This document shows positions 15,962-24,397 of a stretch of DNA of 64,000 nt, piece after piece. The stretch is from contig NZ_JAUSXB010000001.1 in NCBI RefSeq assembly GCF_030823375.1, positions 1,860,001-1,924,000 on the forward strand, read 5' to 3'. Source of the stretch: Pseudarthrobacter siccitolerans (GTDB taxonomy: Bacteria > Actinomycetota > Actinomycetes > Actinomycetales > Micrococcaceae). Position numbers and translations under genes: made by a program. Below the pieces are notes generated by a model. That model searched no databases. It saw only the letters and a list, made by a program, of their open reading frames with translations, and was not told the DNA's origin. Position 1 is the first letter of the stretch, and each line of letters begins with the position of its first letter.

Positions 15962-17308
15962 ATGACCCACACTATCCAGCCCAACAACCCGGAAGCCACT
16001 CCGGCACCGGACGCCACGGATATCCCGGCGGCGCCCTCAGCCACGGCTCCCGACGCTGGCGGCGCCTCGTCCGCCGTGCCCGCGGCGCTGAAACGCCGCA
16101 TCCCCAAGTACTCGGACCTGGCTCCCCTGATGCAGTTCAAGAAGCCCGGGTTCAGTAAAGAAGCCCGGCTCAAGCGGGCCAGCACCATCTGGGAGCTGCG
16201 GGACATCGCCAAGCGCCGCACCCCGCAGGCACCCTTCGACTACACCGATGGCGCAGCGGAAGAAGAAATCACCCTCCGCCGCGCCCGCCAGGCCTTCCTG
16301 GACATCGAATTCCGCCCCGGAATCCTGCGGAACGTCTCCGCTATCGACCTGAGCACCGAAATCCTGGGCAAGCCCTCCCGCCTCCCCGTGGGCATCGCCC
16401 CCACCGGCTTCACCCGGATGATGCAGTCCGAAGGTGAGTACGCCGGATCGCAGGCAGCTGAGGCAGCCGGCATCCCCTATACCCTCTCCACCATGGGCAC
16501 CGCCTCCATCGAGGACGTCGCCGCCGCCGCACCCAATGGCCGCAACTGGTTCCAGCTGTACCTGTGGACGGACCGCGACCGCTCGCTGGAGCTGATTGAA
16601 CGTGCCGCCAGGGCCGGCAACGATACGCTCATGGTCACCGTGGACACGGCAGTGGCGGGCGCCCGCCTCCGCGACGTCCGCAATGGGATGACCATCCCGC
16701 CGGCGCTGACCGTCAAGACGGTACTGGACGCGTCGTACCGCCCCGCCTGGTGGTTCAACTTCCTCACCCACGAACCGCTCACGTTCGCCTCGCTGTCCCG
16801 TTACACCGGCACTGTGGCGGACCTGATCAACTCCATGTTCGATCCCACGCTCACCTTCGAGGACCTGGACTGGCTGCGCGAAACCTGGAAGGGCAAGCTG
16901 GTGGTCAAGGGCATCCAGACCGTGGAGGACGCCCGCCGCGTGGTGGACCACGGCGCCGACGGTGTGGTCCTGTCCAACCACGGCGGCCGCCAGCTGGACC
17001 GTGCCCCCATCCCGTTCCACCTCCTCCCCGAGGTCAAGCAGGCGTTCACCACGGACAACACCAACGCCGCGATCATGCTCGACACCGGCATCATGAGCGG
17101 GGCCGATATCGTGGCTGCGCTGGCCCTCGGCGCCGACTTCACACTGATCGGCCGCGCCTACCTGTACGGCCTGATGGCCGGCGGGCGTGCCGGTGTGGAC
17201 CGCGCCCTCCAGATCCTCGAAAAAGACATGGCGCGCACCATGGCGCTGCTGGGCGTCAGCAAGCTCTCCGAGCTCACCCCGGACCACGTCCGCCTGCTCA
17301 ACAAGTAG
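15962..17308 (+). CDS. lldD: FMN-dependent L-lactate dehydrogenase (alpha-hydroxy-acid oxidase family)
   Basis: 448 residues. The FMN alpha-hydroxy-acid dehydrogenase barrel is clear from [32 protein letters not shown], and [12 protein letters not shown], which holds the catalytic His and Arg. It oxidises L-lactate to pyruvate and passes electrons to the respiratory chain. The first 65 or so residues are Pro/Ala/Thr-rich and not part of the barrel, making the protein about 50 residues longer than E. coli LldD. GGAGGACGCC precedes the ATG. Its promoter carries two FadR-type palindromes, so lactate induction through the adjacent regulator is likely. Confidence 0.92.
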   Translation: MTHTIQPNNPEATPAPDATDIPAAPSATAPDAGGASSAVPAALKRRIPKYSDLAPLMQFKKPGFSKEARLKRASTIWELRDIAKRRTPQAPFDYTDGAAEEEITLRRARQAFLDIEFRPGILRNVSAIDLSTEILGKPSRLPVGIAPTGFTRMMQSEGEYAGSQAAEAAGIPYTLSTMGTASIEDVAAAAPNGRNWFQLYLWTDRDRSLELIERAARAGNDTLMVTVDTAVAGARLRDVRNGMTIPPALTVKTVLDASYRPAWWFNFLTHEPLTFASLSRYTGTVADLINSMFDPTLTFEDLDWLRETWKGKLVVKGIQTVEDARRVVDHGADGVVLSNHGGRQLDRAPIPFHLLPEVKQAFTTDNTNAAIMLDTGIMSGADIVAALALGADFTLIGRAYLYGLMAGGRAGVDRALQILEKDMARTMALLGVSKLSELTPDHVRLLNK

Positions 17309-17324
17309 GGCGGACCCCAACTGA

Positions 17325-17372
17325 GTAGCGCCAAGTGTCGTTTTGACGGGTCAGAACGACACTTGGCGCTAC
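17325..17372. terminator. Long palindrome between convergent lldD and arsR-like genes
   Basis: An 18-bp perfect inverted repeat, GTAGCGCCAAGTGTCGTT at 17325-17342 and its complement at 17355-17372, fills most of the 81-bp convergent gap, with weaker outer pairing (CCCAA at 17316-17320 with TTGGG at 17377-17381). A run of T follows toward 17396 on the + strand. It probably terminates both transcripts. The form resembles the palindrome at 3076-3131 but the sequence differs. Confidence 0.75.
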
Positions 17373-17389
17373 CTACTTGGGTTAACGGG

Positions 17390-17992
17390 CTATTTTTTGC
17401 GGCCGAACTTCGGCAGGTTGGGGAGGTTCGCCAGCAGGTCGGCTGCTTTGGTGGCCGCGCGGCCCACGGTCCGGCCGATCTGCTGGGGCACGCTGTCATC
17501 GCTGAGCGGCGCAGCTGTTCCGCCGGGAATAACGACGGCGGGACTCAGGTCTGCGCCATTGGGCGCCAGGACGCCGGCGGAGACAGCATCCGCTGCCACG
17601 GCATCGGCGATTGCGTGTTCCTTCGCCGGCGCTACCTGCAGCGCTTCCGCCAGGGATGGGGCCGGCGCCTCGTCCCGGCTCACGACGGCGGAGGCAGGGG
17701 CGGCAGGTGACGTCACCGCGGCGGCTGCCGAGCCGACGTCGAACGTTTCCAGCCAGCTGGCGATCCCCTCCAGCGGCTTGCGGTTCAGCGCGTAATAGCG
17801 CTTCTGGCCCTGCGCCCGCATGCTCACCAGCTGCGCTTCACGCAGGACTTTCAGGTGCTTGGAAATGGTGGGCTGGCTTGCCGCCAGTTCCTCCACGAGC
17901 TCCCCCACTGCCTTGTCTCCGGAGCGGAGGGAGGTCAGGATGTCCCGCCGGGTCGATTCCGCTATGACGGCAAATACGTCGTCTGTCACCAT
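17390..17992 (-). CDS. ArsR-family winged-helix regulator with Ala/Pro-rich tail
   Basis: 200 residues from the ATG at 17992, preceded by GGTGGGAGG; an upstream ATG at 18031 lacks such a site. The first 85 residues form an ArsR winged helix: FAVIAESTRRDILTSLRSG, then ASQPTISKHLKVLREAQLV and the wing AQGQKRYYAL. No cysteine metal-site pattern is visible in the recognition helix. After the DNA-binding domain comes about 80 residues of Ala/Pro/Val-rich low-complexity sequence and a basic amphipathic end, QQIGRTVGRAATKAADLLAN followed by LPNLPKFGRKK. ArsR proteins usually stop near 100-120 residues, so the tail is unusual. Target genes unknown. Confidence 0.85.
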   Translation of the reverse strand: MVTDDVFAVIAESTRRDILTSLRSGDKAVGELVEELAASQPTISKHLKVLREAQLVSMRAQGQKRYYALNRKPLEGIASWLETFDVGSAAAAVTSPAAPASAVVSRDEAPAPSLAEALQVAPAKEHAIADAVAADAVSAGVLAPNGADLSPAVVIPGGTAAPLSDDSVPQQIGRTVGRAATKAADLLANLPNLPKFGRKK

Positions 17993-18081
17993 GCCTCCCA
18001 CCCTAGCGACATATACGCCGAAAGGCATCAACTATTTCGCCGGGCCAAGCCATTGGGACGAGGGCGGGCGGAAGCGTGGTT

Positions 18082-19293
18082 CTAGTCGAACCAGGGGTCC
18101 AGTCCGTGCAGCGGAAAGACTGCCTTGCGGGTAGCCATCACGGTGCGGTCCACGGCGTCGTTGGGGTCGAATCCTACTTCCCAGGACCGCCACCACAGCT
18201 CCACGTCGTCGCCCATCAGGTCCGGCGCCGACGCACCGAATTTCTCCTCAACGTACCTGCGCCAGTCCTCCGGGACCGCCGTGCGCAGCGGCACCGGCCG
18301 GCCTGCCGCGATGGCAATGAGGTGGCTCCAGGACCGCGGAACCACCTGCAGCACGTTGTACCCGCCGCCGCCGGTGGCAATCCAGCGGTTGTCGCAGTAA
18401 CGGGCGGCAAGATTGCCGACGGCGGTGGCCGCCTCCCGCTGTCCGTCAACGCTGAGGTTGAGGTGCGTGAGCGGATCGGTCCGGTGCGAGTCACAGCCGT
18501 GCTGGCTCACGATCACCTCCGGCTGGAACGCCGCCACAAGCTGGGGCACCACCGCGTGGAAGGCGCGCAGCCACCCGGCATCGCCCGTTCCTGAGGGCAG
18601 GGCGATGTTGACTGCGCTCCCTTCGGCTTTGGGTCCGCCGATTTCGTTGGCAAATCCAGTGCCGGGGAAGAGGGTGAGCCCGCTTTCGTGCAGGGATATC
18701 GTGAGCACCCGGGGATCATCCCAGAAAATACTCTCCGTGCCATCCCCGTGGTGGGCATCGACGTCGAGGTATGCCACCTTGCCGACCCCGCCGTCGAGCA
18801 GCTTTTGCACGGCGAGTGCGGCGTCGTTGTAGATGCAGAACCCGCTGGCCCGGTCGCGGGACGCGTGGTGCATGCCCCCGCCGAAGTTGACCGCGTGCAG
18901 GGCCGAGCCGTCCAGGATCTTTGCAGCGGCCAGCAGCGAGCCGCCGGCCAGCCTGGCGGCAGCCTCATGCATCCCGGCGAACGCAGGATCATCCTCAGTG
19001 CCCAGGCCGCGGGCTTCGTCCGTCGCGTACGGGTCACCGCTGACGCGGCGGACCGCTGCCACGAACTCAGCCGAGTGCACCGACTCGAGTTCGGCGTCCG
19101 TGGCGACGTAAGGGGCTTCGACGGAAACGTGGTCGAGGTCGAAGAGTCCCAGGCTGCGGGCCAGTCGTGCCGTGAGGTCCATCCGCTCGGGTGCCATGGG
19201 GTGGCCCGGACCGAAATTGTAGGCGGTCATGTCGGCGCCCCACGCCACCGTCGTTGGCGGCGCGGGCTTGCTGAGACCGGGCAGATATGTCAT
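18082..19293 (-). CDS. acuC: Acetoin utilisation protein AcuC-type deacetylase
   Basis: 403 residues of the histone deacetylase/AcuC arginase-like fold. Catalytic and zinc-binding parts are visible: GGGMHHASRDRASGFCIYND, YLDVDAHHGDGTESIFW and ATGGGGYNV. AcuC removes acetyl groups from acetyl-CoA synthetase in Bacillus, restoring its activity. An acs gene lies 26 kb away in this window, so regulation of acetate activation is plausible but not shown by linkage. The gene is divergent from trkH with about 100 bp between starts. ATG at 19293 is taken as start; a second ATG lies one codon upstream. Confidence 0.9.
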   Translation of the reverse strand: MTYLPGLSKPAPPTTVAWGADMTAYNFGPGHPMAPERMDLTARLARSLGLFDLDHVSVEAPYVATDAELESVHSAEFVAAVRRVSGDPYATDEARGLGTEDDPAFAGMHEAAARLAGGSLLAAAKILDGSALHAVNFGGGMHHASRDRASGFCIYNDAALAVQKLLDGGVGKVAYLDVDAHHGDGTESIFWDDPRVLTISLHESGLTLFPGTGFANEIGGPKAEGSAVNIALPSGTGDAGWLRAFHAVVPQLVAAFQPEVIVSQHGCDSHRTDPLTHLNLSVDGQREAATAVGNLAARYCDNRWIATGGGGYNVLQVVPRSWSHLIAIAAGRPVPLRTAVPEDWRRYVEEKFGASAPDLMGDDVELWWRSWEVGFDPNDAVDRTVMATRKAVFPLHGLDPWFD

Positions 19294-19397
19294 CAATCAC
19301 AGGCTACCCGAGCCCGCTGCCCTTCCCGCCCGGCCATTACGCGGACATAAGTGGTTTACTACTGAGGGAAGAAGAGTCAACCGAGGAAAAGCCACAC

Positions 19398-20831
19398 ATG
19401 ACGCAAAGCCAGTCGAGGCCCCGGAACCCGGCCAGCTGGCATCCCCCGGAGCAGGAGCGGGAGGGCCTCTGGGTTTTCACGCGGGTGCGTGACTTCATTG
19501 ACGACATTGCGAACACCTCGCCGGCCCGGCTCGCGCTGAGCGCCTTCGCCGCCGTGTGCCTGGTGTTCACGTTCCTGCTCTCCCTGCCTGTCTCGTCCGC
19601 CACCGGCACGGCCACCCCGTTGCACGAGTCGATGTTCACGGCCGTCTCCGCCGTGTGTGTCACAGGCCTCACCGTGGTGTCCACGGCGGTGCACTGGTCC
19701 TTCTTCGGCCAGCTGGTGATCCTGATCGGCATCTTCATCGGCGGCCTCGGCACGCTGACCCTGGCGTCGTTGCTGGCACTGATGGTGAGCAAACGGCTTG
19801 GCGTACGCGGCAAGATCATCGCCGCCGAATCCATGAACAATGCGGGCCGCCTCGGCGAGGTGGGTACCTTGCTGCGGATCGTCATCACCACGTCGGTGGT
19901 CATCGAGGGGACCCTGGCGCTGGCCCTGATCCCCCGCTTCCTCACCCTCGGCGAGCCATTCTGGCAGTCCGTCTGGCACGGCATCTTCTATTCGATCTCG
20001 TCGTTCAACAATGCCGGTTTCACCCCGCACTCGGATGGCATTGTGCCGTACGAGACCGACCTGTGGATCCTGGTCCCCCTGATGCTGGGCGTGTTCCTGG
20101 GCAGCCTCGGATTTCCCGTGGTGATGGTCCTGCAGCAGAACGGCCTGAACTGGCGCAAGTGGAACCTGCACACCAAGCTCACCATCCAGGTGTCCTTCAT
20201 CCTGCTGGCGGCCGGAACCGTGCTGTGGGGCCTGATGGAGTGGGACAACTCGCGGACCATTGGCCCCATGGAACTCGGCGACAAGATCACCCACGCACTG
20301 TTCGCCTCGGTGATGACCAGATCCGGCGGCTTCAACCTGGTGGACCAGAACCAGATGGAGTCCACCACCATGCTTCTGACGGACGCACTGATGTTCGCGG
20401 GCGGCGGCTCGGCTTCCACTGCGGGCGGCATCAAGGTCACCACCATTGCCGTGATGTTCCTGGCCATCATCGCCGAGGCCCGGGGCGACGCGGACGTCAA
20501 GGTCTACGGGCGGACCATCCCCCAAGGCAGCATGCGCGTAGCCATCTCCGTGATCGTGGCCGGTGCCACCCTTGTTTCAGTGTCCGCGTTCCTGCTGCTC
20601 CACATCAGCGGCGCCTCCCTGGACCGGGTGCTGTTCGAAACCATTTCCGCCTTCGCCACCGTGGGGCTCAGCACCAACCTCAGCGCCGAACTGCCGCCGT
20701 CGGGCGTTTATGTCCTCACGGCGCTGATGTTCGCCGGCCGCGTTGGCACCGTTACCCTTGCAGCCGGCCTGGCCCTGCGCCAGCGCAGCCAGCTGTACCA
20801 CTACCCGGAAGAGAGGCCAATCATTGGCTAG
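19398..20831 (+). CDS. TrkH/KtrB-family potassium uptake channel subunit
   Basis: 477 residues from the ATG at 19398, preceded by GAGGAAAAG; an ATG at 19287 would overlap the acuC start. Four P-loop filter regions are recognisable: SAVCVTGLTVVST, SSFNNAGFTP, SVMTRSGGFNLV and ISAFATVGLST, each with the conserved glycine of K+ transporters, embedded in about eight to ten membrane segments. It forms the membrane pore of a Trk/Ktr K+ uptake system in the cytoplasmic membrane. The next gene encodes its RCK gating subunit and overlaps by eight bases. The spacing indicates a dedicated two-gene operon. Confidence 0.93.
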   Translation: MTQSQSRPRNPASWHPPEQEREGLWVFTRVRDFIDDIANTSPARLALSAFAAVCLVFTFLLSLPVSSATGTATPLHESMFTAVSAVCVTGLTVVSTAVHWSFFGQLVILIGIFIGGLGTLTLASLLALMVSKRLGVRGKIIAAESMNNAGRLGEVGTLLRIVITTSVVIEGTLALALIPRFLTLGEPFWQSVWHGIFYSISSFNNAGFTPHSDGIVPYETDLWILVPLMLGVFLGSLGFPVVMVLQQNGLNWRKWNLHTKLTIQVSFILLAAGTVLWGLMEWDNSRTIGPMELGDKITHALFASVMTRSGGFNLVDQNQMESTTMLLTDALMFAGGGSASTAGGIKVTTIAVMFLAIIAEARGDADVKVYGRTIPQGSMRVAISVIVAGATLVSVSAFLLLHISGASLDRVLFETISAFATVGLSTNLSAELPPSGVYVLTALMFAGRVGTVTLAAGLALRQRSQLYHYPEERPIIG

Positions 20832-21510
20832 TTCCCCAGACGCCCCACGTCGGCCCGCCCACAATGCTCCGGTTCTGGTGATCGGGCTGGGCCGGTTCGG
20901 TTCCTCCACGGCCGAGCAGCTGGTCAAACAGGGCCGGGAAGTACTCGCCATTGAGCGTGACCGCAGCCTGGTGCAGAAGTTCGCCCCGCTGCTGACTCAC
21001 GTGGTGGAGGCCGACGCCACCAACATCGACGCGCTCCGCCAGCTGGGGGCACAGGAGTTCAGCTCGGCTGTGGTGGGCGTTGGCACGTCCATCGAATCCT
21101 CGGTACTGATTACCGTCAACCTCGTGGATCTGGGCATCGAGCACCTGTGGGTGAAGGCGATTACGCCCTCGCACGGCAAAATCCTCACCCGCATCGGCGC
21201 CAACCACGTAATCTACCCGGAAGCCGATGCCGGTGTCCGGGCCGCCCACCTGGTTTCCGGCCGCATGCTGGACTTCATCGAGTTCGACGACGACTTCGCC
21301 ATCGTGAAGATGTACCCGCCGCGCGAAACGGTGGGCTTTACCCTGGACGAGTCCAAGGTCCGGTCCAAGTACGGCGTCACGATCGTGGGCGTCAAATCCC
21401 CGGGCGAGGACTTCACTTACGCGCGGCCGGAAACCAAGGTGTCCTCCCGGGACATGCTGATCGTGTCCGGCCACGTGGATCTGCTGGAACGCTTCGCCGC
21501 CCGTCCGTAA
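20824..21510 (+). CDS. TrkA/KtrA-type RCK regulatory subunit of K+ uptake
   Basis: 228 residues. The frame stays open upstream, but the best start is TTG at 20824, which overlaps the trkH stop by eight bases and has GAAGAGAGG upstream; the earlier ATG at 20743 lies inside trkH. The Rossmann motif APVLVIGLGRFGSSTAEQL binds NAD(H) or ATP, with the acidic end ERDRSLVQ, followed by an RCK_C domain (GFTLDESKVRSKYGVTIVGV). It is a cytoplasmic ring that gates the adjacent TrkH pore. The weak TTG start may tune the gating-subunit ratio, which is inference. Confidence 0.92.
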   Translation: MASSPDAPRRPAHNAPVLVIGLGRFGSSTAEQLVKQGREVLAIERDRSLVQKFAPLLTHVVEADATNIDALRQLGAQEFSSAVVGVGTSIESSVLITVNLVDLGIEHLWVKAITPSHGKILTRIGANHVIYPEADAGVRAAHLVSGRMLDFIEFDDDFAIVKMYPPRETVGFTLDESKVRSKYGVTIVGVKSPGEDFTYARPETKVSSRDMLIVSGHVDLLERFAARP

Positions 21511-21513
21511 GGT

Positions 21514-21559
21514 CGGTGGTTGAGCCCGTCCGGCCCGGTGGTTGAGCCCGTCGAAACCC
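21514..21559. repeat. Two direct copies of a GGTGGTTGAGCC-type dispersed repeat
   Basis: In the 55-bp gap between convergent trkA and proC, CGGTGGTTGAGCCCGTC occurs at 21514-21530 and again at 21536-21552, the second followed by GAAACCC. The same core is present as an inverted pair at 48616-48659. This motif is a widespread short intergenic repeat in Arthrobacter-like and related genomes (general knowledge, not searched here). Confidence 0.8.
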
Positions 21560-21565
21560 GGAAGA

Positions 21566-22399
21566 TCAGCCCAGCTGTTTGGTGATCTCTGCTGCCCGGT
21601 CCGCCGCTGCGCGGGCGCCCGCGGCGATGATGGACGGGATGCCCCGCTCGTCGAAGGTTGCGATAGCCCTCTCGGTGGTACCGTTCGGGCTGGTCACCGC
21701 TTTGCGCAGGGACGCCGGGTCAGCCCCAGGCTCGGCGAGCATAAATCCGGCGCCCGCCACGGTTTCCCTTGCCAGGAGCAGGGACAGTTCAGCGTCCAGG
21801 CCCAGCTCCTGCCCTGCCGCTGCCATGGCCTCGGCAAGATAGAAGGCGTACGCCGGTCCTGAGCCGCTGATGGCGGAAAGGGCATCCACCTGTTCCTCCG
21901 GCACCTCAACAACGGTTCCCGCGCCCTGCAGGATGTCCTTGACCTTCTGCAACTGTTCCTGCGTGCAGCTGGTGCCCGGCGAGACCGAGACAACACCGCG
22001 CCCGAGCTTGGCGGGAGTATTGGGCATGGTGCGGATCACGGGCTGTCCGGCGGGGAGGGCAGCCTCCAGCTGGGCGATCGAAACCGCAGCAGCCACACTC
22101 ACCACTACCGTTTCCGGCGCCAGTGCCGGGCTGATCTCACGGGCGAGATCCGCGATGCCAACCGGCTTGACGCCCAGAATCACGACGGCTGCGCCCTTGC
22201 TGGCCTGCTTGTTGTTGTCCGGTTCCTCCTCGCCGGCGATCGCGGTGATGCCGTGGTGGCGCTCCGCCAGTTCCGCGGCCCGTTCTGCACGCCGGACGGT
22301 GGCCACGATGTCCGCCGGATCCGTCCCGGCTTCCAGCAGACCTCCGAGGATGGCTTCGTTCATGGACCCACAGCCAAGGAATGCGATTCGGTTGCTCAT
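21566..22399 (-). CDS. proC: Pyrroline-5-carboxylate reductase
   Basis: 277 residues, the normal length. The N-terminal NADPH-binding motif is FLGCGSMNEAIL, the central VKP loop reads VILGVKP, and the C-terminal signature ALSAISGSGPAYAFYLAEAM followed by VTSPNGTTERAI is diagnostic of ProC. It reduces 1-pyrroline-5-carboxylate to L-proline, the last step of proline synthesis, in the cytoplasm. It stands alone, transcribed away from a 387-bp gap. Confidence 0.96.
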   Translation of the reverse strand: MSNRIAFLGCGSMNEAILGGLLEAGTDPADIVATVRRAERAAELAERHHGITAIAGEEEPDNNKQASKGAAVVILGVKPVGIADLAREISPALAPETVVVSVAAAVSIAQLEAALPAGQPVIRTMPNTPAKLGRGVVSVSPGTSCTQEQLQKVKDILQGAGTVVEVPEEQVDALSAISGSGPAYAFYLAEAMAAAGQELGLDAELSLLLARETVAGAGFMLAEPGADPASLRKAVTSPNGTTERAIATFDERGIPSIIAAGARAAADRAAEITKQLG

Positions 22400-22786
22400 G
22401 GCTCCATCATTGCAGTTTGATCCTGCAGGCGCAGAAATGCGTTAAGCGCAGCGTTCCCGCCGGTCCAGGCAAGAATTCCTGCCGGCCGGGAACTTCCCGA
22501 AACACACTGACAGCTGACTCACATGTTGGATGCAGGTACTTCCCAACTAGCGCCCCTACTGTAGTTACTACCTCATTGAGGGTGCGAGTGATGCGGCAGG
22601 CATGGGGATGTCTGCCAGGGCACCGGCGTACGCAACAGGTTTTCCCCCATTTTCCTGTCGCGGCCGCCGGTGCTTCCGCTTTTAACGCGCACTTTGACCC
22701 ATTAGGCGCCTTTGACCATTAGCTGCCTTCTTGCCCTCGGCCTGTCCCTGTACCTGAAACTGACTGATTGGCCTATGCTGCTGCGC
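22400..22786. other. 387-bp gap with no recognisable gene
   Basis: No ORF with a ribosome site and protein-like composition is visible. Local features are an imperfect palindrome GCAAGAATTCCTGC at 22469-22482 and relatively AT-rich sequence from 22540 to 22590 that may hold the proC promoter. The 200 bp beyond the ppx stop are unassigned; they could be a decayed gene or a small RNA. Confidence 0.4.
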
Positions 22787-23773
22787 TCAGACGGCGGCCT
22801 GGACGGCGGGCGGCGTAACGTGCGGGGCCAGCTCCAGGGGCCCGGAGAACACCAGTTGGTCGAGCCGCCGGAGAATCAGGCCTTCCCTCAGTGCCCACGG
22901 ACAAATCTTGATCTTCTTGAACTTGAACAACTCCAGGGCCGCTTCCGCCACCAGCGCCCCGGCCAACAGCTGGTGGGCCCGGGCCTCGGAAACGCCGGGC
23001 AGATGGAGGCGGTCTTCGGTTTTCATGGCGGAGATGCGCTGCGCCCACACCCCGAGGTCGGAGCCGTGCAGCTCGCGCTTAACGTAAGGGCCGGCCGCGC
23101 TGGGGGCGGCTCCGGCGATGCGGGCAAGGGAGCGGAAGGTCTTGGAGGTTCCTGCGACGACGTTTGCCCGGCCCAGTCCGTCGAATTCGCGGACCGCGGG
23201 CTTGAGGGTTGCCCGGATGTAGCGCCGCACTTCCTTGACGCTCCTGGCGGACGGCGGGTCCTCAGCAAGCCAGTCCCGGGTAAGCCGGCTGGCGCCCAGC
23301 GGCACGGACGTGGCAACTTCCGGCAGTTCGTCCTGGCCAAAAGCCATTTCGAAGGAGCCACCGCCGATGTCCAGATTGAGGATGGGTCCGGCGCCCCAGC
23401 CGTGCCAGCGCCGGACGGCGAAGAAGGTCATGGACGCTTCTTCGCTTCCCGTCAGTTCCTGCAGCGTGACGGTGGTTTCGTGCTTGACGCGGGCCAGGAC
23501 TTCGGGCCCGTTGGTAGCTTCGCGGATGGCGGAGGTACAGAACGCCAGAAGGTCCTCAGCCTTGTGCCGTGCCGCGAATTCCCAGGCTTCGAGGACGAAT
23601 TCGGTGAGTTCGTGTTGGCCTGCGTCACTGATGCTGCCGTCCGGTTCCAAGTACTGGACCAAGGAAAGCGGACGCTTGTGCGAGGCGAAGGGCACTGGCC
23701 GCGCGCCGGGGTGGGCATCTACCAGTAGGAGATGGACAGTGTTGGACCCGATATCGAGGACGCCTAGCCGCAT
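22787..23773 (-). CDS. Ppx/GppA-family exopolyphosphatase/guanosine pentaphosphate phosphohydrolase
   Basis: 328 residues from the ATG at 23773; the frame runs open upstream through the next gene but the fold begins at MRLGVLDIGSNTVHLLLVD, the first phosphate-binding loop of the sugar-kinase/Hsp70 actin-like superfamily. The second loop, NLDIGGGSFEMAF, and VPLGASRLTRDW follow. It hydrolyses polyphosphate or pppGpp. Actinobacterial genomes usually carry two such proteins of about 310-330 residues, so Ppx1 or Ppx2 cannot be separated. It starts seven bases beyond the SseB-like gene and is probably co-transcribed with it. Confidence 0.92.
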   Translation of the reverse strand: MRLGVLDIGSNTVHLLLVDAHPGARPVPFASHKRPLSLVQYLEPDGSISDAGQHELTEFVLEAWEFAARHKAEDLLAFCTSAIREATNGPEVLARVKHETTVTLQELTGSEEASMTFFAVRRWHGWGAGPILNLDIGGGSFEMAFGQDELPEVATSVPLGASRLTRDWLAEDPPSARSVKEVRRYIRATLKPAVREFDGLGRANVVAGTSKTFRSLARIAGAAPSAAGPYVKRELHGSDLGVWAQRISAMKTEDRLHLPGVSEARAHQLLAGALVAEAALELFKFKKIKICPWALREGLILRRLDQLVFSGPLELAPHVTPPAVQAAV

Positions 23774-23780
23774 GCTGACA

Positions 23781-24200
23781 TTATTCCCCGTCGGCGCGCT
23801 TGAAGTCGCGTTTGATGTTGGCCACGCCTTCGGGATTGATCTCAAAGCCGTAGGCTGCCCCCGGGTTGATGACCATCCCGAGCTCGTCACCGATGTTGGC
23901 GATGATTGCCGCGCCCTGCGTTCCGAGCACGTTGGGTGCTGCCTCCAGATACTGCTGGTCAACCCGGCTGGGGTGCGAGAAGACGGCCAGGACGGGGTCG
24001 CCGTCGGCGTTGGCGAGGACCAGCGGCTCCACTTGGGAATCGACGCCCTCGATATTGTCCGGGCTGACGATGTAGACCTCACTGTTCAGGAAGGACAGGA
24101 TGACGTCCACAGGATTGGCATCAGGCTGTCCGCCCGTGGCGAGCTTCTCCTCAAGGTCGTTGAGGGGAGTCTGGTCGGCAATGCCTGGCTGTTCAGTCAT
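23781..24200 (-). CDS. SseB-like domain protein
   Basis: 139 residues from the ATG at 24200 (MTEQPGIADQ); an upstream ATG at 24302 adds 34 residues with shadow-like composition. The chain matches the SseB domain pattern, with YIVSPDNIEG, PLVLANADGDPVLAVFSHPS and the glycine/proline-rich VINPGAAYGFEINPEGV near the end. The molecular role of stand-alone SseB proteins in Gram-positive bacteria is not established. It precedes the Ppx/GppA gene by seven bases, suggesting co-expression. Confidence 0.85.
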   Translation of the reverse strand: MTEQPGIADQTPLNDLEEKLATGGQPDANPVDVILSFLNSEVYIVSPDNIEGVDSQVEPLVLANADGDPVLAVFSHPSRVDQQYLEAAPNVLGTQGAAIIANIGDELGMVINPGAAYGFEINPEGVANIKRDFKRADGE

Positions 24201-24397
24201 ATACCTACTCGACCACGTTGGGCTCTCCACTGCAATTCGGCCAATGCTTGCTGACGGCCGACTGGGAGGAATCCGGCAGCGTAGCGTCAAGCGTGGGCCC
24301 ACACCGTCCGGGTTCCCTGGCCGAGCTTGCGAGGCGAGGGGGACGGTGGGGCGAACGAGCGAGCACGCAGAGGATTTCTTCCGGTCGGGCCAACCAC

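Noticed and set aside
22774..23700. Plus-strand frame antisense to the Ppx/GppA gene (22712-23728)
   Set aside because: Shadow frame with low-complexity composition; the minus-strand protein has clear actin-like phosphate loops.
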